Below, one piece after another: positions 51,419-61,447 of a stretch of 64,000 nucleotides of DNA. Made by a program: the position numbers and the translations under genes. Source of the DNA: CAVSRC01 sp963781775 (GTDB lineage Bacteria; Pseudomonadota; Alphaproteobacteria; Rhizobiales; Kaistiaceae). The notes beneath the pieces were generated by a model, which worked only from the letters and a program-made list of their open reading frames with translations, had not been told where the DNA came from and searched no databases. The stretch lies in contig CAWAHE010000014.1 in assembly GCA_963781775.1 (NCBI GenBank), forward strand, positions 1 to 64,000. Reading direction: 5' to 3'. Numbering within the stretch: position 1 is the first letter of the stretch; every line of letters begins with the position of its first letter.

Positions 51419-52360
51419 GTGACCGCAAACAACCCCGCCACGACTCGCGCCCCCTCCCCCGGACGACCCCTCGCCCGCCGGGCGCCGGTTATTCTGGAAA
51501 CCGAGGGCTGGCCCGACTATGCGCTTCTCGATTCCGGCAATGGCGAGAAGCTGGAGCGCTACGGCCGCTACCGCATCGTTCGGCCGGAGGCGCAGGCCCT
51601 GTGGACACCGCGCCGGCCGGCGGCGGAATGGGCCGAAGCCGACGCCAAATTCGTCGGGATCGGCGAGGACGAGGCGGACGGACGCTGGCGCTACAAGACG
51701 CCGCTCGGCGAGACCTGGAAGATGGCGTGGGACGGCATTCCGTTTCTCGGTCGCTTCACCAGTTTCCGCCACGTCGGCGTGTTTCCCGAGCAGGCGACGC
51801 ACTGGGAATGGCTGAGCGGGTTGATCGGCAATGCCGGGCGGCCGCTGAAGGTGCTCAACCTGTTCGGCTATACCGGGGTCGCGTCACTGGCTGCGGCGCG
51901 CGCCGGCGCCGAGGTGACCCACATCGACGCCTCGAAGAAGGCGATCGGCTGGGCGCGCGAGAACCAGACGCTGGGCGGGCTGGAGGCGCTGAAGATCCGC
52001 TGGATTTGCGAGGACGCGGTGAAGTTCGTCGAACGGGAGGGCCGGCGCGGCAACCGCTACGACGGCATCATCCTCGACCCGCCGAAATTCGGCCGCGGGC
52101 CCAAGGGCGAGGTGTGGGACATCTTCACCAATCTCAGGCCAATGATGGAAGCCTGCCGCGGCCTGCTCTCCGACACGCCGCTCTTCCTGATCCTCACCGC
52201 CTATTCGATCCGCGCCTCGTTCTATTCCATCGACGAAGTCTCCGCCGAAACGCTTGCCGGCATCGGCGGCCTGCTCGAATCGGGCGAACTGGTGCTGCGC
52301 GAGGAAGGCGGCGGACGGGTGCTGTCGACGTCGCTGTTCAGCCGGTGGTCGCCGGGATGA
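51419..52360 (+). CDS. class I SAM-dependent RNA methyltransferase (RlmI/RlmK-like)
   Basis: A 313-residue methyltransferase. The SAM loop is LNLFGYTGVASLAAARAGAE, an acidic residue binding ribose is in VTHIDASKKAIGWARENQ, and the catalytic-site motif reads ILDPPKFGRGPKGEVWDI. The architecture resembles the C-terminal half of 23S rRNA m5C methyltransferase RlmI without the PUA domain. The start is a GTG at 51419. The RNA target is unknown. Confidence 0.88.
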   Translation: MTANNPATTRAPSPGRPLARRAPVILETEGWPDYALLDSGNGEKLERYGRYRIVRPEAQALWTPRRPAAEWAEADAKFVGIGEDEADGRWRYKTPLGETWKMAWDGIPFLGRFTSFRHVGVFPEQATHWEWLSGLIGNAGRPLKVLNLFGYTGVASLAAARAGAEVTHIDASKKAIGWARENQTLGGLEALKIRWICEDAVKFVEREGRRGNRYDGIILDPPKFGRGPKGEVWDIFTNLRPMMEACRGLLSDTPLFLILTAYSIRASFYSIDEVSAETLAGIGGLLESGELVLREEGGGRVLSTSLFSRWSPG

Positions 52361-52379
52361 GCGCGTTCCACGCTCTGAC

Positions 52380-52520
52380 GAACCTCCCCCTCGAGGGGAG
52401 GGCGAAATTGGCGAGCGACCGCGAAGCGAATTTCGGGAGGGGGTGCGTGCGCCGATGTGTCCAGACCCCTCCCCAAAACCGCTTCGCGGTTTTGACCCTC
52501 CCTCAAGGGGAGGGTTCGAA
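52380..52520. repeat. MITE-like inverted repeat in an intergenic gap
   Basis: Left arm about 52380-52443 and right arm about 52464-52520 are imperfect inverted copies: GAACCTCCCC with CGAGGGGAGGG at one end, CCCTCCCTCAAGGGGAGGG and TTCG at the other, and CCGCGAAGCG pairing with CGCTTCGCGG inside. It has no coding content. Similar CCTCCCC-ended palindromes are dispersed in Hyphomicrobiales genomes (from memory). It separates the two RNA methyltransferase genes and would be transcribed if they are an operon. Confidence 0.65.
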
Positions 52521-52546
52521 GCCCTACCGAGCGGCGGAGGCATGCC

Positions 52547-53389
52547 GTGGCTGATCACCGCGAGCCGTCCATGCCGGTACCGGCGAAGCAGATCACCAGT
52601 CTCGCCAACCCGATCGTCAAGGATATCCGCGGCCTGGCGCTTGCCAAGAACCGCAAGGAGAGCGGGCTATTCATCGCCGAGGGGCTGAAGCTGGTCGCCG
52701 ATGCGGTCGAAGCCGGGTGGACGATCCACACGCTGGTCCATGCCGGAAATATCGCCGGCCAACCGCTGGTCCAGCGGCTGGCGGCCGCCGCCCAAGCCAG
52801 GGGCGGCGGCGTGATCGCCGTCAGCGAGGCGGTGCTGGAGAAGATCAGCCGGCGCGACAATCCGCAGACGGTGCTGGGCGTCTTCGAGCAACGGCTGATG
52901 CGTGCCGATGACATTAATCCTGCACATGACGACGTGTGGGTGGCACTGGAAGCGGTGCGCGATCCGGGCAATCTCGGCACGATCGTACGAACCGCCGACG
53001 CGGTCGGCGCGAGGGGCGTCATCCTCGTCGGCAATACCGTCGACCCGTTCTCGGTCGAAGCGGTGCGGGCGACGATGGGCTCGATCTTCGCGGTGCCACT
53101 GGCGCGGGCGAGCTTCGCCGACTTCGCCAGGCTGGCGCGACGGTGGCCGGGCGCCGTGGCGGGCACGCACCTGTCCGGCAAGGTGGACTATCGCGCGGCC
53201 GACTACCGGTCGCCGGTGCTGCTGGTCATGGGCGGCGAACAGGCGGGGCTGACGCATGACGCGGCGGCGCTGTGTTCGACGCTGGTGAAGATACCGATGG
53301 CCGGCAAGGCAGACTCGCTGAACCTTGCGGTGGCGACGGCGGTGATGCTGTTCGAAATCCGGCGCGGGAAGCTGAAACTCGATGGCTGA
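52547..53389 (+). CDS. TrmH/SpoU-family RNA 2'-O-methyltransferase
   Basis: A 280-residue SPOUT enzyme. An N-terminal substrate-binding part (ITSLANPIVKDIRGLALAKN, SGLFIAEGLKLVADAVEAGW) precedes the knot domain with motif 1 ALEAVRDPGNLGTIVRTADA, motif 2 LLVMGGEQAGL and motif 3 KIPMAGKADSLNLAVATAVM. These residues bind SAM and catalyse ribose methylation of tRNA or rRNA. The start is a GTG behind GGAGG. Its end overlaps lspA by 8 nt. Confidence 0.93.
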   Translation: MADHREPSMPVPAKQITSLANPIVKDIRGLALAKNRKESGLFIAEGLKLVADAVEAGWTIHTLVHAGNIAGQPLVQRLAAAAQARGGGVIAVSEAVLEKISRRDNPQTVLGVFEQRLMRADDINPAHDDVWVALEAVRDPGNLGTIVRTADAVGARGVILVGNTVDPFSVEAVRATMGSIFAVPLARASFADFARLARRWPGAVAGTHLSGKVDYRAADYRSPVLLVMGGEQAGLTHDAAALCSTLVKIPMAGKADSLNLAVATAVMLFEIRRGKLKLDG

Positions 53390-53879
53390 GATTCACTCCG
53401 TCGAACGGCCACCCGGTCCGCTGTCCCTCTTCGGCCTCGGCATCACAGCCGCGGTGGTGGTCATCGACCAGATCGCCAAGTTGATCGTGCAGGCGAGGCT
53501 GCCGGAGGGCCAGGCGTTCGACGTGCTGCCGATCCTGGCGCTGCTCAGAACGCGCAACACCGGCATTGCCTTCTCGACCTTCGCCGGGTCGGGCTTCGGT
53601 CTGATCATCCTGCCGCTCGCGGTGACGGCGATCGTGCTGGTGTTCTGGGCGCAGAACCGCGACGGCGGCAAGCTCGCGGCGACCGGGTTCGCGCTCATCC
53701 TCGGCGGTGCGCTCGGCAACCTGATCGATCGCGTCCGGCTCGGCTATGTCGTCGATTTCCTGCTGCTCCATTTCGGCAACTGGACGCTGTTCGTGTTCAA
53801 CCTTGCCGATGCGGCGCTGACCGTCGGCCCGGCGCTGCTGCTGGTGGTCTATCTGTGGCCAGCGAAACGGAGCGCATGA
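53382..53879 (+). CDS. lspA: lipoprotein signal peptidase
   Basis: Signal peptidase II, an inner-membrane aspartyl protease that cleaves prolipoproteins after diacylglyceryl transfer. The 165-residue protein has four helices, with the conserved NTGIAF, the first catalytic Asp in GGALGNLIDRVRLGYVVDFL and the second in FNLADAAL. It overlaps the upstream methyltransferase gene. Clients in this window include CpaD and the TadD-like lipoprotein. Confidence 0.96.
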   Translation: MAEIHSVERPPGPLSLFGLGITAAVVVIDQIAKLIVQARLPEGQAFDVLPILALLRTRNTGIAFSTFAGSGFGLIILPLAVTAIVLVFWAQNRDGGKLAATGFALILGGALGNLIDRVRLGYVVDFLLLHFGNWTLFVFNLADAALTVGPALLLVVYLWPAKRSA

Positions 53880-53930
53880 ATCCCGGGCACGCCGCCGCCT
53901 GCGTGCTAAAGTGGGCGCGGAGGCACACCG

Positions 53931-55304
53931 ATGGCTGGATCCCCCGACCTCGATCTTCTGGCGCAACTGGAACGCAAGGTCCTGTGGCTGTCGTCATGGA
54001 TGATCCACAACGCCAACCATCTCCGCGACAATGACGACGGACTGAAGGTCGGCGGCCACCAGGCGTCATCGGCCTCGCTGGTCACCATCATGACGGCGCT
54101 CTACTTCGCTGCGCTCAAGCCCGAAGACCGGGTCGCGGTCAAGCCGCATGCGAGCCCGGTGTTCCACGCCATCCAGTATCTCCTCGGCAACCAGAGTCGC
54201 GACAAGCTCGCCGCGTTCCGCGCCTTCGGCGGTGCGCAATCCTATCCGTCGCGCACCAAGGACGCCGACGACGTCGATTTCTCGACCGGCTCGGTCGGGC
54301 TTGGCGCGGCGGTCACGGTCTTCGCCAGCCTCGTGCAGGATTATCTCAAGGCGCACGATCTCGCCGGCGGACGGCCCGAGGGACGCATGGTGGCGCTGGT
54401 TGGCGACGCCGAGCTCGACGAAGGCAACATCTTCGAGTGCCTGCTGGAAGGCTGGAAGCAGGGTCTGAGGAACTGCTGGTGGGTAATCGACTACAACCGG
54501 CAGAGCCTCGATGCGGTGGTGCGCGAGGGCCTCTACGAACGCATCATCGCGCTGTTCGAGGCGATGGGCTGGGAGGTGCGCGTCCTCAAATACGGCGCGC
54601 TGCTCGAGGCTGCGTTCGCCGAGCCCGGTGGCGCGCGCCTGCGCGACTGGATCGACCGCTGCCCCAACCAGCTTTACTCGGCGCTGACCTTCCAGGGCGG
54701 CGGCGCGTGGCGGAAGCGCCTCCTTGACGAGATCGGCGACCAGGGCGAGGCGACGGCGCTGATCGAACGGCGCTCCGACGACGATCTCGCCCGACTGATG
54801 ACCAATCTCGCCGGCCACGACCTGCCAACGCTGGTGGAGTCCTTCTCCTCGGCTGGCAGCGAGAAGCCGGTCTGCTTCATCGCCTACACGATCAAGGGCC
54901 ACGGCCTGCCGCTACAGGGCCACAAGGACAACCATTCCGGGCTGATGACCGTCGATCAGATGGCGCTAGTTCCAGCAGGAGATGGCGGTCCGCGCCGGTC
55001 ACGAGTGGGACCGGTTCGAGGGGCTGGCCGGCCCGGAGACATCGCTCGAGGCTTTTCTCAAGCGCGTTCCCTTCAACGCCAAGGGAAGGCGGCGCACTCA
55101 CGACGACGCGGTCGACGTGCCGACGCCACTCGCCGTACCGGCGCAGGCGGTCGTCTCGACGCAACAGGGCTTCGGCCAGATCATGAACGAGATCGCCCGG
55201 GGCGACTCCGAACTGGCGCGCCGGATCGTGTCGATGTCGCCGGACGTCACCGTGTCGACCAACCTCGGGCCGTGGGTGAACCGGCGCGGCCTGTTTGCCC
55301 GTGA
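53931..55304 (+). CDS. transketolase/AceE-like protein, N-terminal portion of a frameshifted gene
   Basis: The thiamine-diphosphate half of an AceE/transketolase-like enzyme. Residues 1 to about 346 match the family: DDGLKVGGHQASSASLVTIM, HASPVFHAIQYLLGNQ, and the ThDP motif GDAELDEGN followed 20-odd residues later by VIDYNRQSLD. After HKDNHSGLMTVDQMA the frame is lost at the four bases CTAG (54966-54969); what follows to 55304 is out of frame and unlike any family. One extra base there accounts for the break. Homologues are single chains near 795 residues. Start ATG has GGAGG upstream. Confidence 0.8.
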   Translation: MAGSPDLDLLAQLERKVLWLSSWMIHNANHLRDNDDGLKVGGHQASSASLVTIMTALYFAALKPEDRVAVKPHASPVFHAIQYLLGNQSRDKLAAFRAFGGAQSYPSRTKDADDVDFSTGSVGLGAAVTVFASLVQDYLKAHDLAGGRPEGRMVALVGDAELDEGNIFECLLEGWKQGLRNCWWVIDYNRQSLDAVVREGLYERIIALFEAMGWEVRVLKYGALLEAAFAEPGGARLRDWIDRCPNQLYSALTFQGGGAWRKRLLDEIGDQGEATALIERRSDDDLARLMTNLAGHDLPTLVESFSSAGSEKPVCFIAYTIKGHGLPLQGHKDNHSGLMTVDQMALVPAGDGGPRRSRVGPVRGAGRPGDIARGFSQARSLQRQGKAAHSRRRGRRADATRRTGAGGRLDATGLRPDHERDRPGRLRTGAPDRVDVAGRHRVDQPRAVGEPARPVCP

Positions 55305-56331
55305 ATCGCTGGCCGACACGTTCCGCGACGAGCGCATCGCCTCGGCGCAGCGCTGGGAATTCGGACCGAAGGGCCAGCATGTCGAACTCGGCATCGCCGA
55401 GATGAATCTTTTCCTGTCGCTCGCCGCCTTCGGCCTGTCGCATTCGCTGTTCGGCGCGCGCCTGATCCCGGTCGGCACGCTCTACGACCCGTTCATCGCG
55501 CGCGGCCTCGATGCACTCAACTACGCCTGCTATCAGGACGCACGATTCATTCTGGTGGCGACGCCCTCGGGTGTGACGCTGGCGCCGGAAGGCGGGGCGC
55601 ACCAATCGATCGGCACGCCGCTGATCGGCATCGCGCAGGACGGATTGGCGGCCTTCGAGCCGGCCTTCGTCGATGAACTGGCGACGATCCTCGGGTGGTC
55701 CTTCGCCTATGTGCAGCGCGACGCCGAGGGCCAGCAATCGGAACGCAACTGGCTGCGCGACGAGACCGGCGGTTCGGTCTATCTGCGACTCTCGACGCGG
55801 CCGGTCGAGCAGCCGAAACGGACGATCGACGAGGCGTTCGCCCGCGAGATCGTCGACGGCGCCTACTGGATGCGGCCGCCCGGCCCCAATGCCGAAGTCG
55901 TGATCGCCTACACCGGCGCCGTCGCGCCGGAAGCAATTGAGGCGGTCGGACTGATGGCCGAGGACCGCCGCGATGTCGGCCTGCTCGCGGTAACCTCCGC
56001 CGACCGGCTGAACGCCGGCTGGACGGCTGCGGCGCGGGCGCGCGAACGCGGCCTGCCGCATGCGCTGAGCCACATCGAACGGCTGCTCGGCACGCTGCCG
56101 CCACATTGCGCGCTGGTGACCGTCCTCGACGGCCACCCGGCAAGCCTCGCCTGGCTGGGGTCGGTTTCCGGCCATCGGGTGCGCTCTCTGGGCGTCGAGC
56201 ATTTCGGCCAGACCGGCACGATCGCCGACCTCTATCGCCACCACGGCATCGACGCCAACGCCATCGTCGCGGCAGCAGAGGCGCTCGTCCCCGGACGACC
56301 GATCCGCCACCTCAGAGCCATCGGCGACTGA
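54982..56331 (+). CDS. transketolase/AceE-like protein, C-terminal portion of the same frameshifted gene
   Basis: Continues the enzyme in another frame from TTC at 54970 (FQQEMAVRAGHEWDRFEGLA), directly after an in-frame TAG at 54967-54969. It carries the pyrimidine-binding and C-terminal domains: LGIAEMNLFLSLAAFGLSHS (the conserved activating Glu), IARGLDALNYACYQDARFIL, TLAPEGGAHQSIGTPLIGIA, and a C-terminal domain ending GQTGTIADLYRHHGIDANAI. The ATG at 54982 is the first usable start, but no ribosome site supports separate expression. It is best read with the upstream part as one broken gene of about 799 codons. Confidence 0.8.
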   Translation: MAVRAGHEWDRFEGLAGPETSLEAFLKRVPFNAKGRRRTHDDAVDVPTPLAVPAQAVVSTQQGFGQIMNEIARGDSELARRIVSMSPDVTVSTNLGPWVNRRGLFARESLADTFRDERIASAQRWEFGPKGQHVELGIAEMNLFLSLAAFGLSHSLFGARLIPVGTLYDPFIARGLDALNYACYQDARFILVATPSGVTLAPEGGAHQSIGTPLIGIAQDGLAAFEPAFVDELATILGWSFAYVQRDAEGQQSERNWLRDETGGSVYLRLSTRPVEQPKRTIDEAFAREIVDGAYWMRPPGPNAEVVIAYTGAVAPEAIEAVGLMAEDRRDVGLLAVTSADRLNAGWTAAARARERGLPHALSHIERLLGTLPPHCALVTVLDGHPASLAWLGSVSGHRVRSLGVEHFGQTGTIADLYRHHGIDANAIVAAAEALVPGRPIRHLRAIGD

Positions 56332-56375
56332 CGCGGATCAAGGCCACGGGATCCCGGCTGGGCGACAAGACGCGG

Positions 56376-58271
56376 ATGCAGGCCCGCGACATCATCGACC
56401 GAATCCGCCACGTGCTGGTCGCCATACCGGCGCTCGGACTGGCCGCCGGACTGGCGGCCTGGGGGCTCGGCGCCCCTTCCCTCGCCGGTCCGATCTGGGC
56501 GACGGCAACCGCGCCGGTGATCGCGGTGCTGGCGGCCGAGATCGCCGTGTCGCTGAGAAGCGGCCAGGTGGGCCTCGACATCGTGGCGCTGCTCTCCATG
56601 GCCGGGGCGCTCGCGCTCGGCGAACCGCTCGCCGGTGTGGTCGTCGCCCTGATGTATTCGGGCGGGCAGTTCCTTGAAGGCTACGCCGCCCGCCGCGCCC
56701 GCCACGAGATGACGGCACTCCTGGAACGCGCGCCCAAGTTCGCGTTGCGGCATGAGGATGGCGATCTCAAGCAGGTACCGATTGAAGCGCTGGAGATCGG
56801 TGACCGGGTGCTGGTGCGGCGCGGCGACGTGGTGCCCGCCGACGGGACGGTGGCGCACGGCGCGGCGGTGCTCGACCAATCGGCGCTGACCGGCGAGCCG
56901 CTGCCGGTGCGCGCGATCGAAGGCGGCGAGGCCATGAGCGGCGCCACCAACGCCGGCGAGGCGTTCGACCTGATCGTCGGACGGCCGGCGGCGGAGAGCA
57001 CCTATGCCGGCATTATCCGGCTGGTCGAAGAGGCGGCGCGGGCGCGCGCGCCGATGGTGCGGCTGGCGGATCGCTTCGCCATCGTGTTTCTCGTGGCAAC
57101 GCTCGCGGTCGCCGGCGCGGCGTGGCTCGCCTCAGGCGACCCCGTGCGCTGGCTCGCGGTGATGGTGGTGGCGACGCCCTGCCCGCTGATCCTCGCCGTG
57201 CCGGTGGCGATCATCGCCGGGGTGTCGCGGGCGGCGCGGATCGGGGTGCTGATCAAAGGCGGCGGCGGGCTGGAGGTGCTGGCCGACGTCAAGACGCTGG
57301 TCATCGACAAGACCGGAACGCTGACCCACGGACAGGCGTCGCTTTCCGCGATCCACGCTCTGCACGGCTTCTCAGAGGACGACATCCTGCGGCTCGGCGC
57401 CTCTCTCGACCAGGCGTCCAGCCACATCGTCGCCGCGGCGCTGGTGGCGGCGGCGCGCGAGCGGGGGCTCGGCCTGACGCCGCCGGCGGACGTGCGCGAG
57501 ACGCCCGGGAGCGGGTTGGAAGGCACCGTCGACGGCCGCCGCGTCGCCGTCGGCGGCGTGGCCTATGTCGCAGACCGTTCGCGCGACGGGCTTGCCGAGG
57601 CGCACGTGACACCGGAGCGCGAGGGCGAGATCGCGGTGGCGGTGGCCGTCGACGGCGTGCTCGCCGGCCTGATCGTGCTCGCCGACCGCGTGCGCGAAGA
57701 CGTGCCGCGAGCGCTCGCCGCTTTTCGCGCGAATGGCGTCACCCGCATCGTGCTCGCTTCCGGCGACGGGCGCGCCGTAACCGAGGCGGTGGCGGCGCGC
57801 CTCGACATCGACGAGGCGCTCAGCGAAATGACGCCGGAACGCAAGGTGCTGGCGGTTGTGCACGAGCGCGAGCGGGCGGCAGGCCCGGTGATGATGGTCG
57901 GCGACGGCATCAACGACGCGCCGGCATTGGCCGCCGCCGATATCGGCATCGCTATCGGGGCGCGCGGGGCAGCGGCCTCGTCGGAAGCCGCCGACGCCGT
58001 GCTTCTGGTTGATCGGCTCGACCGCATCGCCGAGGCCATGGGAATCGCCCGCCGCTCGCGTCACATCGCCATGGAGAGCGTGGTGGCGGGAATCGGCCTG
58101 TCGTTTGCCGCCATGGTCGTGGCGGCATTTGGCTATCTGCCGCCCGTGGAAGGAGCGCTGGTACAAGAAGTTATCGACGTGGCGGTTATCCTCAACGCGT
58201 TGCGCGCGCTTGGCGGGGGCACCAAGGCCATCAGAACGATTGACCGTGAGGCCCAATCGTCTAAGGATTGA
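56376..58271 (+). CDS. heavy-metal-translocating P-type ATPase
   Basis: A 631-residue P1B-type pump without an N-terminal HMA metal-binding domain. Features in order are paired N-terminal helices, actuator motif DQSALTGEPLPVRA, transmembrane metal site ATPCPLILAVPVA (Cys-Pro-Leu), phosphorylation site VIDKTGTLTHG, and hinge MVGDGINDAPALAAADIGIA. The usual Ser-x-His-Pro of the nucleotide domain reads SSHIVA here. The metal cannot be assigned with confidence. ATG 56376 precedes the first helix; the frame opens earlier but inside the upstream gene. Confidence 0.92.
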   Translation: MQARDIIDRIRHVLVAIPALGLAAGLAAWGLGAPSLAGPIWATATAPVIAVLAAEIAVSLRSGQVGLDIVALLSMAGALALGEPLAGVVVALMYSGGQFLEGYAARRARHEMTALLERAPKFALRHEDGDLKQVPIEALEIGDRVLVRRGDVVPADGTVAHGAAVLDQSALTGEPLPVRAIEGGEAMSGATNAGEAFDLIVGRPAAESTYAGIIRLVEEAARARAPMVRLADRFAIVFLVATLAVAGAAWLASGDPVRWLAVMVVATPCPLILAVPVAIIAGVSRAARIGVLIKGGGGLEVLADVKTLVIDKTGTLTHGQASLSAIHALHGFSEDDILRLGASLDQASSHIVAAALVAAARERGLGLTPPADVRETPGSGLEGTVDGRRVAVGGVAYVADRSRDGLAEAHVTPEREGEIAVAVAVDGVLAGLIVLADRVREDVPRALAAFRANGVTRIVLASGDGRAVTEAVAARLDIDEALSEMTPERKVLAVVHERERAAGPVMMVGDGINDAPALAAADIGIAIGARGAAASSEAADAVLLVDRLDRIAEAMGIARRSRHIAMESVVAGIGLSFAAMVVAAFGYLPPVEGALVQEVIDVAVILNALRALGGGTKAIRTIDREAQSSKD

Positions 58272-58356
58272 GGGGGAAAACGCAGGCACGCGGTCGCTGG
58301 GCGGCTGCGGCCAAAAAATGAACGCCGGCGAACAGGCCGCGCATGGGGAGAGACCA

Positions 58357-59442
<1,086 letters not shown>

Positions 59443-59458
59443 GGGAAGCGGACGCCGC

Positions 59459-60373
59459 ATGCAGCGCAACGACTGGCACGGCGTCTATTCCGCAATCACC
59501 ACCAAGCTCGACCGCGACGAGAACGTCGATCTCGCCGCGGTCGCCGATGACGTTACCTTCCAGCTCGATGCGCGGGTGCACGGCATCGTCTGCTGCGGCT
59601 CGCTCGGCGAAGCCTCGACGCTGACGGCGGACGAAAAGCTCTCGATTGTCGCAACGGCCAAGGACGCCAGCAACGGGCGCGCGCCTGTGGTCCTGACTAT
59701 CGCCGAAGATTCGACCCGCGCCGCGGCGCAGCTTGCCGAGGAAGCGGCGGCGATCGGCGTCGACGGCCTCATGGTGCTACCGGCGATGCGCTACGTATCG
59801 ACGCCGCGCGAGACGATCGCCCACTTCCGCACCGTGGCTGACGCAAGCGACCTCGACATCATGGTCTACAACAACCCGATCGCCTATGCCGTCGACGTGA
59901 CGCCGGCGATGCTGGCCGAAATGGCGGACGAGCCGAAATTCGTGGCGGTCAAGGAATCCTCCGGCGACCTGCGGCGGCTGACGGACATCCACAATCTCAT
60001 CGGCGAGCGCTACCAGCTTTTCACCGGCGTCGACGACCTCGCCATGGAGAGCCTGATGCTCGGCGCCGTCGGCTGGGTAGCGGGCCTGGTCTGCGCCTTC
60101 CCGCGCGAGACCATGGCCATCTATGACCTGATGCAGGCGGGGCGGACCAGCGAAGCGCGCGAGCTCTACCGCTGGTTCATGCCGCTGCTCCACCTCGACG
60201 TGTCGCAGCGCTTCGTCCAGAACATCAAACTGACCGAGCACATGGTGCGCGGCACATCGACGACGGTTCGCGCGCCGCGGCTGGAACTTGCCGGCGAGGA
60301 AAAGCGACAAGTCGAGGCGGTGGTTGCGGCCGCGCTCAAGACCCGGCCCGATCTGGCGCAATACGGATTCTGA
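59459..60373 (+). CDS. DapA-family lyase/deaminase, candidate pyrroline-4-hydroxy-2-carboxylate deaminase
   Basis: A 304-residue class I aldolase-fold protein with the Schiff-base Lys165 (FVAVKESSGD) and Tyr137 (VYNNP). The loop that is GTTGE in true dihydrodipicolinate synthase reads CGSLGE, arguing against lysine synthesis. 4-hydroxyproline epimerase and a D-amino-acid dehydrogenase lie 1.5-2.5 kb downstream on the other strand, so the hydroxyproline-pathway deaminase is the best guess. It follows the ABC ATPase gene by 16 nt and ends before a terminator. Confidence 0.82.
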   Translation: MQRNDWHGVYSAITTKLDRDENVDLAAVADDVTFQLDARVHGIVCCGSLGEASTLTADEKLSIVATAKDASNGRAPVVLTIAEDSTRAAAQLAEEAAAIGVDGLMVLPAMRYVSTPRETIAHFRTVADASDLDIMVYNNPIAYAVDVTPAMLAEMADEPKFVAVKESSGDLRRLTDIHNLIGERYQLFTGVDDLAMESLMLGAVGWVAGLVCAFPRETMAIYDLMQAGRTSEARELYRWFMPLLHLDVSQRFVQNIKLTEHMVRGTSTTVRAPRLELAGEEKRQVEAVVAAALKTRPDLAQYGF

Positions 60374-60396
60374 AAGCAGGATCAGATTGATTCATC

Positions 60397-60433
60397 AGAG
60401 GCGGCCCGCCAACGTGGGGCCGCCTCTTTCTTT
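60397..60433 (+). terminator. intrinsic terminator after the DapA-family gene
   Basis: AGAGGCGGCCC (60397-60407) and GGGCCGCCTCT (60417-60427) form a perfect 11-bp stem with a 9-nt loop, followed by TTCTTT. It begins 23 nt after the stop codon and precedes the end of the convergent SH3 gene. Confidence 0.85.
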
Positions 60434-60439
60434 GCGAGC

Positions 60440-61168
60440 CTAGCGGCAGACGCCGTTCACCATTTTCTGCCACGGCTTGCACTTGGGGCCTTTCGGTGGA
60501 CCGTTGCGATGCGGCCGTCCGTGCTGGTTCAACCCCTTCTGCTGCTGGCCGACCTGCGGCGGGCCGTTGTGATGCTGCTTGGCAGCATGCGGCGGGCCCT
60601 TGCGAGGCGGCTGGCCCATGTGGATCGACGGACCCTTGGGCTGTCGACCCACATACGGAGGCGGCGTCTTGTTCAGTTGCTGCTCCACGTGCGGGGGCCG
60701 GCCTTTGTGCGGCGCCTGTCCTTTATGCGGCGGCGGGTTGTTGTTACCGCGGTGGTGATGATCGTAGCGCGACCTATCGCCATAGAAACGGCGATGGCGA
60801 TAGTGCTCGTTCCAGTATGGCCCGATGCTGAAGCTCAGGAAGGGCAGCCCGAGATAAGGGCCATATGAATAAACCGGCCGCCGGCGGTCGTGATACGCCA
60901 CCTGTAGATAGCGGCCTGCGGCCCAGCCGCGATATCCGTGCCAGCCGATGTCGCACCATGTCCAACCCGATAGGCAGCCATAGATGCTGACACGGTCGCC
61001 CGCGCGCATCGTGGTCACGACAGGATAGTAGGTGCCGGGCCCAGCCCTTAGATGGAGGCTCGTGGTGACATACGCATTATTGACGGGCGCCGCCGTGGCA
61101 GAGCCAGCGCCCAACGTGGAGGCCGCCAGCAGTCCGAGGCCGGCGACGAGGTTCCGTGACACAAACAT
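60440..61168 (-). CDS. secreted SH3-domain protein with Pro/His/Lys-rich tail
   Basis: A 242-residue exported protein: signal peptide (VAGLGLLAASTLGAGSATAA), then a bacterial SH3 domain (YVTTSLHLRAGPGTYYPVVT, RVSIYGCLSGWTWCDIGWHG; two cysteines), an aromatic linker, and about 110 residues of low-complexity Pro, His, Lys and Gln with repeated PHKG-like units. The last residues CKPWQKMVNGVCR hold a Cys pair. The SH3 part suggests cell-wall contact. The tail might bind metal or anionic polymers; this is a guess. ATG 61168 was chosen as it begins the signal peptide. Confidence 0.82.
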   Translation of the reverse strand: MFVSRNLVAGLGLLAASTLGAGSATAAPVNNAYVTTSLHLRAGPGTYYPVVTTMRAGDRVSIYGCLSGWTWCDIGWHGYRGWAAGRYLQVAYHDRRRPVYSYGPYLGLPFLSFSIGPYWNEHYRHRRFYGDRSRYDHHHRGNNNPPPHKGQAPHKGRPPHVEQQLNKTPPPYVGRQPKGPSIHMGQPPRKGPPHAAKQHHNGPPQVGQQQKGLNQHGRPHRNGPPKGPKCKPWQKMVNGVCR

Positions 61169-61447
61169 GAATACCCTTTCATCTAGATATCGAGTCGCCA
61201 CCCTCTGAGGACGTGTTGAAAACGGCTGTGCGGGCCGATGGTTCCTAAAATGCGAAACATCGAGCGGCCAGAAGGGCGAAACGCCCTCCGGCACGCGGCA
61301 GAGCAATCCGGATCGCTGCGTCAGTTTGCAGCATGCGGCGCAGAGAGGTGCTGCGACCCCTCGCGAAGGGAACGCGGTTCCTCAAAAGAAGGAGCGAGTT
61401 GTCGAATTGAAGCGAAGTGGCGATCGCCGCAAATGGTGCGGCGGCAT

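Noticed and set aside
54960..54985. Programmed ribosomal frameshift in the transketolase-like gene
   Set aside because: There is no slippery heptamer or obvious downstream stimulator. The TAG and CTAG context fits an ordinary one-base insertion better.
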